Shown here: piece after piece, positions 1 through 5,641 of the stretch
How positions within the stretch are numbered: the stretch's first letter is position 1
Layout: each line of letters opens with the position of its first letter
Assembly (NCBI GenBank): GCA_022564135.1
Contig: JADFLZ010000125.1
Coordinates: forward strand, 1 to 6,513
DNA length: 6,513 nucleotides
From: Candidatus Zixiibacteriota bacterium
Lineage (GTDB): Bacteria; Zixibacteria; MSB-5A5; GN15; FEB-12
Direction: 5' to 3'
Position numbers and translations under genes: made by a program
Notes under the pieces: model-generated
What the model was told of the DNA's origin: nothing
Seen by the model: only the letters and a program-made list of their open reading frames with translations
The model's database searches: none

Positions 1-275
1 TTAAAAATGACGGCAGGACTTTTCCAATTCAGCCCGGCCAGACAATTTGCGAAATAGCCGAAGCTAATGGCTACACCATCAACGCCGAATGCCATGCCGG
101 CATGTGCGGCAGCGACCCCATCAGAATACTCTCAGGACAGGAGAACTTGAGCACTATTGGTGACACCGAAGAAGAAGCGCTGGAAGACATTTGTGAACTG
201 AAACCGGGCGAATGCCGTCTGGCCTGTGTGGCCAAGGTAACCGGACCGGTTGAGATCGAAATTATCGAGCAATAA
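1..275 (+). CDS. C-terminal part of a ferredoxin-like [2Fe-2S] domain protein (5' truncated)
   Basis: An open frame enters from the left edge (first full codon at base 3) and ends at TAA 273-275, giving the last 90 residues. The visible part resembles the C-terminal half of a plant-type [2Fe-2S] ferredoxin domain. It has Cys30 and Cys35 in ECHAGMCGSDP, and then Cys75 in GECRLACVAKVTGPVEI, where the fourth cluster ligand and closing strand normally lie. The usual spacing is C-x4-C-x2-C-xn-C, but the third ligand position is Asp38 here. Two extra cysteines, Cys64 and Cys71, lie near the fourth ligand. The family role is electron transfer or redox sensing through a [2Fe-2S] cluster. Domains upstream of this piece are outside the window, so the full protein could be a multidomain regulator or an oxidoreductase. 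Its operon link to the kinase 49 bases downstream is uncertain. Confidence 0.8.
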   Translation, partial: KNDGRTFPIQPGQTICEIAEANGYTINAECHAGMCGSDPIRILSGQENLSTIGDTEEEALEDICELKPGECRLACVAKVTGPVEIEIIEQ

Positions 276-287
276 CCGAGTATTTTC

Positions 288-315
288 TTGATTCTAACCC
301 AATAATTAGATTCAA
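288..315. repeat. Imperfect inverted repeat in the gap before the kinase gene
   Basis: The left arm TTGATTCTAA (288-297) and the right arm TTAGATTCAA (306-315) pair at 9 of 10 positions around an 8-base spacer, with one T-T mismatch. The arms are AT-rich and no T-run follows, so a factor-independent terminator is unlikely. An operator for a dimeric regulator, or chance symmetry in AT-rich DNA, are the alternatives. The arms also coincide with a weak sigma70-like pair, TTGATT (288-293) and TTCAAT (311-316) at 17-base spacing. A regulator bound here would therefore overlap such a promoter. Function is inferred only. Confidence 0.35.
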
Positions 316-324
316 TTACGGTCC

Positions 325-1962
325 ATGGAAAATAAGACTTTTAGCCATTACAATATTATTCGCAAGCTTGGCTCCGGAGGTATGGGCTCGGTCTATCTGG
401 CCGAAGACCAGGACCTGCCCAGACGGGTGGCTTTAAAATTCCTGCCCCCGGAATATACCCAAGACAAAACTTTAAAAGAGCGTTTTTTCAGAGAAGCCAG
501 AGCTACGGCAGCGCTTGAACATCCGAATATTATCACAATTTTTGAAGCCCGCGAATTTGAGGGACAGCCCTTTATCGCCATGCAGTATATAAATGGTCCT
601 ACCATCGGGGAACTTATCGACCAGCGGGGTAAAATTGATATTGCCGAATCCGTCAGCATTATCACCAAGGTCTTGGACACTCTTGAAGATACCCATAAAA
701 ACGGCATCTCGCATCGTGATATCAAACCCAGCAACGTCATGCTCAAAGATGGCAAATTTGTGAGAGTAATTGATTTTGGAATTGCCAAAGCTCAGACCGA
801 CCCCCAGCTGACTGCTGTCGGTACTGCTTTTGGCACCCCGGCTTATATGGCGCCCGAGCAGTTCAGCGCCCAGCCCGACGCCAACAACTTTCTGTTTGAT
901 ATTTATGCCACCGGCGTGACTTTTTATTATATGCTCTGCGGGAAACTTCCCTTTGAAGGCAATAATCCTTACCAAATTCGCGATGACAAAATGTCTAAGA
1001 TACCAGCCAAGCCAAGCGTGCATACTCCGAGTATTTCCCCTGAGCTCGACCGAGTTATCCTCAAGTCACTTGCAAAAAATCCGGATGAACGCTACCAGTC
1101 GGCCAAAGAGATGGAAGACGCCATACTGGCAGCGATGAAATCCGACCCGACTATGGCGATTCAAAAAAGCGACAGCGGCGAAGCAGCGACAGTTATTATA
1201 GACACAACCGGTGGGAAAAAACCAGCATCAAAGCCAAAAGGAATGCTCATTGGTATAGCCGGAGCCATAGCGGCGCTGGCGGTCCTGTTTTATTTTACCA
1301 GCTGTCCCCTGTTGGGAATCAACTGTGCCGTCGTAGAGCCTGTAATAACTGAACTAAAAGCACCGACTCTTTATTCGCCACTCAGCGGTGAACAACTCGA
1401 GACCCAGAACCCAACTTTCATCTGGGGCTCTGTACCCGCAGCTGACGGAGGTTATGCGTTGGAGTATGCATCCAGCAGTTCTTTTGATCAGCCCACCCAG
1501 GTAAACAACATAAACGACACGACCTTTAGCTTAGTTGCTAATCTTTCCAACGGGCAGTATTTTTGGAGAGTTCAGTCGACAGACACTCAAGGAAGATTGA
1601 GCGAGTTTTCACAAGCTGTCGCATTTGCCATAAATATCACTTCTGAAAAAGAACCTTCTCCCCCACCAATAATCACCAATAATGGCAATACGGAAAAAAC
1701 TTCCGCAGATGCCGTTCCGCTGGCACCAATGGTTGACGTGGTGGTAGCTTCTATACCTCATCTGGCTCAGATTTATGTTGATGGCCAGCTCCAAAAGGAC
1801 AAACAGACCCCTAAAACGTTAAAAATTAGAGCTGGTCAGCATACTATTAAGGTGCGCTGGGAAGAAATTGGCGAGGAAATGAGTAAAAACGTTGTTATCA
1901 AATCGGGTGTGGAAAATCGCATTATGTTTAATTTCCAGGACGGCACTATAATAGTCAAGTAA
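325..1962 (+). CDS. Transmembrane Hanks-type Ser/Thr protein kinase with FN3-like and PEGA-like exterior domains
   Basis: This 545-residue protein has a complete, apparently active kinase domain at about residues 9-272. Visible elements are the glycine loop GSGGMGSVY (16-24), the ATP-binding Lys38 in VALKF, Glu57 of helix C, catalytic HRDIKPSN (130-137), DFG (150-152), an activation loop with Thr163, Thr167 and Thr171, and APE (176-178). A juxtamembrane stretch (273-305) leads to one membrane helix at about 306-325. Outside the membrane there is an FN3-like beta domain (about 346-436) with the typical YFWRVQ core, then a proline-rich linker. A PEGA-like domain (about 470-540) follows, with A-Q-I-Y-V-D-G and a TPKTLKIRAGQHTI segment. 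The ATG at 325 is chosen because it starts just before the kinase fold; no clear Shine-Dalgarno site precedes it. The family phosphorylates Ser/Thr in cytoplasmic proteins. PEGA domains are often found in envelope proteins; a ligand or wall/envelope sensing role is inferred. The genes that follow are all envelope proteins. Confidence 0.95.
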   Translation: MENKTFSHYNIIRKLGSGGMGSVYLAEDQDLPRRVALKFLPPEYTQDKTLKERFFREARATAALEHPNIITIFEAREFEGQPFIAMQYINGPTIGELIDQRGKIDIAESVSIITKVLDTLEDTHKNGISHRDIKPSNVMLKDGKFVRVIDFGIAKAQTDPQLTAVGTAFGTPAYMAPEQFSAQPDANNFLFDIYATGVTFYYMLCGKLPFEGNNPYQIRDDKMSKIPAKPSVHTPSISPELDRVILKSLAKNPDERYQSAKEMEDAILAAMKSDPTMAIQKSDSGEAATVIIDTTGGKKPASKPKGMLIGIAGAIAALAVLFYFTSCPLLGINCAVVEPVITELKAPTLYSPLSGEQLETQNPTFIWGSVPAADGGYALEYASSSSFDQPTQVNNINDTTFSLVANLSNGQYFWRVQSTDTQGRLSEFSQAVAFAINITSEKEPSPPPIITNNGNTEKTSADAVPLAPMVDVVVASIPHLAQIYVDGQLQKDKQTPKTLKIRAGQHTIKVRWEEIGEEMSKNVVIKSGVENRIMFNFQDGTIIVK

Positions 1963-1970
1963 TAACCTGC

Positions 1971-1999
1971 TTGCTAATTAAGCTGTATAATAGTATATA
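1971..1999 (+). promoter_or_regulatory. Possible sigma70-like promoter before the CsgG-like operon
   Basis: The 78-base gap after the kinase holds TTGCTA (1971-1976), then TATATA (1994-1999) at 17-base spacing. An exact TATAAT lies at 1986-1991, but its best-spaced -35 position (1963-1968) is poor. The region is clearly more AT-rich than the flanking genes, and this is the largest gap in the window, so an internal start of transcription is reasonable. The assignment rests on weak matches to a consensus that may not hold in this organism. Confidence 0.3.
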
Positions 2000-2029
2000 G
2001 TTAGACCAGCGCAGTAATCTTTTTAGACT

Positions 2030-2035
2030 GAGGAA
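2030..2035 (+). promoter_or_regulatory. Shine-Dalgarno site of CsgG-like protein A
   Basis: GAGGAA lies 5 bases before the ATG at 2041. It is the best ribosome binding site in the window and it fixes this start. Lys-Lys and a hydrophobic signal sequence follow directly, which agrees. Confidence 0.75.
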
Positions 2036-2040
2036 ACAGT

Positions 2041-3141
2041 ATGAAAAAATCAAATTTATCGGCCATATTATCTGCTCTCTTGCTGCTTACAGTATTTTCA
2101 GCCATGATGGTCAGCTCTGTAAGTTCTGAGGAAAAAAGCGTAAGTGATGTCGTAAACGATGCCTGGGAGCAGCACATCTGGGGAAATTTTGATGAAGGCA
2201 TTGCCCTGGTCGAAGACCTCTTTAAGCGAACCAACCTCGCCCCCGAAGATTCAATTGCAGCCTATGAAATGCTCGGAATTATTTATAACTGCAAAGGTGA
2301 TGAGTTCAAAAAGACCGCAGTCGGCTATCTCAAAAAAATATCAAAAGTCGGCCCGTGCTATATTGAACTGCCCGGCAACAAGTGGCCTATTGAACTGCGT
2401 AAAGAGTGGTACAAGTTAACCTACGCCGCCAATACTTTTACCTGCGAACAGGAAGATGAAATCACGGTACAGTTTACAAACGCAAAAACCGGCAAGACAG
2501 AGTCTAAAAAAGTTAAGCTAAGAACAATCGCAGTGCCGCTTCCCTTTGAAAACACTTCAATCGGAGATTATCAGAAAACTTTAGGTGGGTTGGGGACCGG
2601 CCTCTCGCAAAATTTCCTGGTCGATTTCAAAAAAATCAGTTCACTTAAAATTGTCGAAAGAGACAAGATCGACTTCTTAATCAAAGAACTGGACCTGGCC
2701 AAAAGCGGCGTGGTTGACCAGGCGACTGCGGTTGAAGCCGGTAAGATACTAAGCGCTCATTTGATGGTCTTTGGTGGCTTCACCCAGATAGACAAAGACA
2801 ACACTATGATGGTTGTCCGGATTGTTGATGTGGCAACTTCGGAAGTAATCGCAGTTATCAATCATCAGGGCGGCTCCAATTATTTTGAAATGGAAAAAGA
2901 ACTCGTCACAAAAATCTGCGATGAGCTGGACCTGTATATATCTGAAGAAGACCGTAAAGAGCTGAAACTTGGCGGCACCTCTTCGCCCGAAGCAGCCCGG
3001 TATTACTCGGCCGGCCTTGAAAATGAAACAAGCGAAAAATATGGCGAGGCCTTTCAGAATTTCAAGAAAGCCTATGATTTAGATAATGACTTTACTGAAG
3101 CTAAACAGAAAATGGAAGTTTATCGGCCTCTTTCGACATAA
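2041..3141 (+). CDS. Secreted CsgG-like protein with flanking TPR-like helices (CsgG-like protein A)
   Basis: This 366-residue protein starts with a signal peptide: Lys2-Lys3, a hydrophobic core at about 6-24, and likely signal peptidase I cleavage after VSS near residue 29. It has no lipobox, so a soluble periplasmic location is predicted. Residues 33-110 are helical and TPR-like. Residues 160-300 match the CsgG family pattern: RTIAVPLPFEN (161-171), a leucine/glycine-rich helix, LKIVERDKIDFLIKEL with Glu206-Arg207, SGVVDQATAVEAGKIL (from Ser222), and a following strand HLMVFGGF. Residues 316-360 form a TPR-like helix pair. CsgG itself is a lipidated outer-membrane curli channel; the wider family also contains periplasmic proteins, so channel formation should not be assumed. 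The next gene is a diverged paralogue with the same plan. Family assignment is fairly sure; the cellular job is unknown. Confidence 0.85.
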   Translation: MKKSNLSAILSALLLLTVFSAMMVSSVSSEEKSVSDVVNDAWEQHIWGNFDEGIALVEDLFKRTNLAPEDSIAAYEMLGIIYNCKGDEFKKTAVGYLKKISKVGPCYIELPGNKWPIELRKEWYKLTYAANTFTCEQEDEITVQFTNAKTGKTESKKVKLRTIAVPLPFENTSIGDYQKTLGGLGTGLSQNFLVDFKKISSLKIVERDKIDFLIKELDLAKSGVVDQATAVEAGKILSAHLMVFGGFTQIDKDNTMMVVRIVDVATSEVIAVINHQGGSNYFEMEKELVTKICDELDLYISEEDRKELKLGGTSSPEAARYYSAGLENETSEKYGEAFQNFKKAYDLDNDFTEAKQKMEVYRPLST

Positions 3142-3144
3142 AGT

Positions 3145-4494
3145 ATGACAGCCGTAATTTCAAGATTTAAAATTAAGCAGCTCGAACGTCTGCTCCTGCC
3201 GCTTTTAATATCGGCACTTTGCTTGTTTGTGCTCAGTTCCTGTGGAGGGAACTGGTCGGCCAAAGGTCGCAATCTTGTTGATAAGGGAGAATACGTTCGA
3301 GCGATAGAAGTATATAGTCAGGAGCTGGCCAAGAATCCTGAAAAACACGATGTCTGGCGGGACCTGGGCTTTGCTCACTACAAGGCGGAAAATTACTCCG
3401 AGGCACTAAAGGCACTCTCAAGAGCGAGTCAGGAAGACCCTTTCACTTTGTTGTGCTTCGGGCTGGTCTATGAAGCGCAGGAACTTTATGACAGCGCTAT
3501 TTCAGCTATGAGTGATGCTCTGTTGCTTGATCCCGACAAAAAAACACGAGCGCTGCTTAAGTCACGCGTGGATGACCTGGTTCGCATCAGTCTCAAAGCA
3601 CAGATAAGTCTTGCGATTTCGCAGGAGACAACCTTAGTAGTCGGTTCTATTCCCGAAAACACGATTGCCGTGGTTACGTTTGATGGCTCTCTGCTCTCAC
3701 CAGAAAACGCTCCTATCGCCGCAGGACTGGCTGATTTTACAATGGTTGACCTGGCCAAAGTTAAACAGCTTCGTCTGGTGGAACGGCTGAAAGTTGAACT
3801 CCTCTTAAGGGAGTTAAAACTGGCAACTTCGCCTTATGTCGACGTTTCACTCGCTCCGAGAATGGGCAGACTACTGGGCAGTCGTAATGTAGTTACCGCC
3901 AAGCTGTCGGTAAGCGGCGTCTCCAGAATCCGCATTGCCGGTGCCTTGATCAATACTGTCGAAGCCACATCGCAGATTACCAGTCCCGCCGAAGCTGAAC
4001 TAAATTTGAAGCAGCTGCTCCGTGCTCAGAAAGCGTTTGTGTTTGATCTTCTGGTATTTTTGGGGATTGAAACATCACCCAGCGAGCGCGACTCAATTAT
4101 GGTCGAACCTACTGAGTCAATGGCTGCCTTTATGGCCTATAGCAGAGGCATGGAATTTTTGAGCCGCGGCATGTATAATCAGGCCGAACAGGAATTTCAT
4201 AATGCCTTACTGCTTGATAGAGGATTTTCCAGAGCACAAGTGCAGATCGCGAATACGCAGGTTGCAATTTCTAACCGCCAGTTTGGTGCGGCAACTTCAT
4301 TGGATCTGGAAACTTCGTTTGTTGCAACGGCTAGTTCGGCTGGAAATCAAAGCGGCGCGCTACTGACCTCTTTTATTACAGATAGCGATGTTTTAGAACC
4401 GGGCGATGAAAACCCGACCGAAACTCCTATTCCTCCGCCTAATGTAGCAGCACCTGGCTCTGCCGCTGTAAAAGGAAATTTAGACGGTGATTAA
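3145..4494 (+). CDS. TPR lipoprotein with a diverged CsgG-like domain (CsgG-like protein B)
   Basis: This 449-residue protein has a basic start, a hydrophobic stretch (about 16-30) and the lipobox L30-S31-S32-C33, so it is a predicted lipoprotein. Residues 37-136 hold about three TPR units, including the typical GEYVRAIEVYSQELAKNP and ENYSEALKALSRASQEDP segments. A CsgG-like domain follows at about 171-305, with TIAVVTFDG (173-181) and LRLVERLKVELLLRELKL around Glu213-Arg214. The later SG-D and G-K-L consensus is weakened. Another TPR-like pair lies at 326-370. The last 65 residues are Ser/Thr/Pro-rich and acidic, ending in NLDGD. The ATG at 3145 follows the previous stop by 3 bases and lacks a clear Shine-Dalgarno site, so translational coupling is likely. 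The protein is a diverged paralogue of the gene before it. A scaffold or assembly role in the envelope is inferred from the TPRs and the lipid anchor. Confidence 0.85.
   Translation: MTAVISRFKIKQLERLLLPLLISALCLFVLSSCGGNWSAKGRNLVDKGEYVRAIEVYSQELAKNPEKHDVWRDLGFAHYKAENYSEALKALSRASQEDPFTLLCFGLVYEAQELYDSAISAMSDALLLDPDKKTRALLKSRVDDLVRISLKAQISLAISQETTLVVGSIPENTIAVVTFDGSLLSPENAPIAAGLADFTMVDLAKVKQLRLVERLKVELLLRELKLATSPYVDVSLAPRMGRLLGSRNVVTAKLSVSGVSRIRIAGALINTVEATSQITSPAEAELNLKQLLRAQKAFVFDLLVFLGIETSPSERDSIMVEPTESMAAFMAYSRGMEFLSRGMYNQAEQEFHNALLLDRGFSRAQVQIANTQVAISNRQFGAATSLDLETSFVATASSAGNQSGALLTSFITDSDVLEPGDENPTETPIPPPNVAAPGSAAVKGNLDGD
4473..4476 (+). promoter_or_regulatory. Shine-Dalgarno site supporting the GTG start at 4487
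   Basis: AGGA within AAAGGAAATT ends 10 bases before the GTG at 4487, inside the 3' end of the preceding gene. The spacing is long. No ATG lies early in the frame, and the GTG directly precedes a good signal sequence, so together they favour this start with coupling to the upstream gene. Confidence 0.45.
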
Positions 4495-5626
4495 TTTTAA
4501 AATTCAAGGGCTGAACAGCCTGCTTGTTGTTTTTGTCCTGGTAAGCTGCACTCAGGTAGCAGCTCAAATTATCTCCAATAATTTGAGTAATTCGGCTACC
4601 GGCTTTGTCTACACTCACTGGACACTCAAGTATCCTTCGAATGAGAAGATCAGCTTGAATCAGTTCTGGGTGCCACTAAGCGGTTATGTTGCCATTCAGG
4701 AAAATATCGAAGTCCGTTATTATCTGGCCGGCTCGAGCAACAATCTGGAGCTTGGTAAAACTAAAGGTGAAAGATATCTGGGTGGAGTGGGTGACGCTCG
4801 CATTGAACTGAGCAGGACATTTGCCAAAGACAGAGTGATGGTGAGCGGTGGGATTAATCTTCCGGTCGGAAAAACAGAGCTTGGCATAAACGATGACAGG
4901 GCAATAATTGAAATGCTGTCACAGAATTTTTTGGATTTCCCTATGAGAAGTTTCGGTCAGGGACTTGGTTTAAGATTCACAGTCGGGGCCGCCAATAATA
5001 TAACCGAAAATACGGTATTGGGTGTTGGTGTCGGATTTGAATATATCGGCTCCTATAATCCTTATTTTGGAATTGGTGAATATGACCCGGGTGATGTCTT
5101 TTCAGCAGACTTTGGAATTACCAACCGCAGTAAGACAACTGCCTATTCTTTTTCAATGAATTACAGTCTGTACATGGACGACAAACTGGATAAAAATAAA
5201 GTTTTCAAACAGGGTCAGCTTTTCGGATTTCGAGCCCGTGGCGTTTATGATGACGACAGATACCGTGTATCCGCAGGGGCTGGTTATTTGTTTCGCGGGC
5301 GAAACAGCCGCTATGACATTCAGGCCAGCAGTATTATTGACAGGCTAAAGCTATACGGCAACGAGTTGGTCTTTTCGTTTGAATTCGGAAGATACGTACC
5401 TGGCGGCTGGCGCTTCTCACCGCTGTTTTCGCTTTTATTGATAGAAGGCAACGAAGAAAATCTGGGCGAATCAAGAATATTTACCTCGGGCGGCTCCATA
5501 AATAAAATCTTTTCAAAACGCTATCGTGCCTCCTTCTGGTTTAAGTTCATGACCGGCGATGCCGACGGCAAAACGATTGAACTCAGCGGATATCAGTTAA
5601 GCACCAGTTTATCGGCCGCAATTTAG
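4487..5626 (+). CDS. Predicted outer-membrane beta-barrel protein
   Basis: This 379-residue protein starts at a GTG and overlaps the preceding gene by 8 bases. A hydrophobic signal (about 9-20) is followed by two possible processing sites. LVSC, with Cys21, fits a lipobox, while VAA before Gln27 fits signal peptidase I. The mature protein has about 14-16 amphipathic beta strands with alternating hydrophobic residues, often ending in aromatic residues. Examples are RVMVSGGINLPVG, NTVLGVGVGFEYIG, TAYSFSMNYSLYM, YRVSAGAGYLFR and YRASFWFKFMTG. Charged, Asp/Asn/Gly-rich turns such as YMDDKLDKNK separate them. The GVGDARIELSR segment followed by INLPVGKTEL recalls transporter-like outer-membrane barrels, but no specific family is recognised. 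The chain ends in Ile, not the aromatic residue commonly recognised by the Bam machinery. Its place between envelope lipoproteins suggests a pore or surface component; substrate unknown. Confidence 0.75.
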   Translation: MINFKIQGLNSLLVVFVLVSCTQVAAQIISNNLSNSATGFVYTHWTLKYPSNEKISLNQFWVPLSGYVAIQENIEVRYYLAGSSNNLELGKTKGERYLGGVGDARIELSRTFAKDRVMVSGGINLPVGKTELGINDDRAIIEMLSQNFLDFPMRSFGQGLGLRFTVGAANNITENTVLGVGVGFEYIGSYNPYFGIGEYDPGDVFSADFGITNRSKTTAYSFSMNYSLYMDDKLDKNKVFKQGQLFGFRARGVYDDDRYRVSAGAGYLFRGRNSRYDIQASSIIDRLKLYGNELVFSFEFGRYVPGGWRFSPLFSLLLIEGNEENLGESRIFTSGGSINKIFSKRYRASFWFKFMTGDADGKTIELSGYQLSTSLSAAI

Positions 5627-5630
5627 GTGG
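5625..5630 (+). promoter_or_regulatory. Shine-Dalgarno site of the terminal lipoprotein gene
   Basis: AGGTGG overlaps the TAG stop of the barrel gene and lies 11 bases before the ATG at 5642. It supports that ATG over the in-frame GTG at 5627, which sits within the site itself. Confidence 0.5.
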
Positions 5631-5641
5631 ATGATAAAATC

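Noticed and set aside
472..1023. A 183-codon open frame on the minus strand inside the kinase gene
   Set aside because: It lies fully opposite the conserved catalytic core, has no recognisable domain or start signal, and is explained as a shadow of the real gene.
325..1140. Possibility that the kinase is an inactive pseudokinase
   Set aside because: The glycine loop, Lys38, Glu57, HRD, DFG and APE motifs are all intact.
1969..1983. Small GCTT/AAGC inverted repeat after the kinase stop, as a terminator
   Set aside because: Only four base pairs around a 7-base loop, AT-rich and with no T-run directly after it; too weak to call.
1971..1991. TTGCTA paired with the perfect TATAAT at 1986
   Set aside because: The spacer is only 9 bases, far below the 16-18 needed; the pair with TATATA at 1994 was kept as a weak candidate instead.
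2159..2419. An 86-codon + strand frame inside CsgG-like protein A
   Set aside because: It overlaps a well-supported secreted protein in another frame and shows no domain, signal or ribosome site of its own.
5627..5641. In-frame GTG at 5627 as the start of the terminal lipoprotein, or readthrough of the TAG at 5624 to fuse it to the barrel protein
   Set aside because: The GTG lies within the Shine-Dalgarno sequence and would add five residues with two acidic ones before the signal. The lipobox downstream calls for a separate signal peptide, so readthrough has no support.
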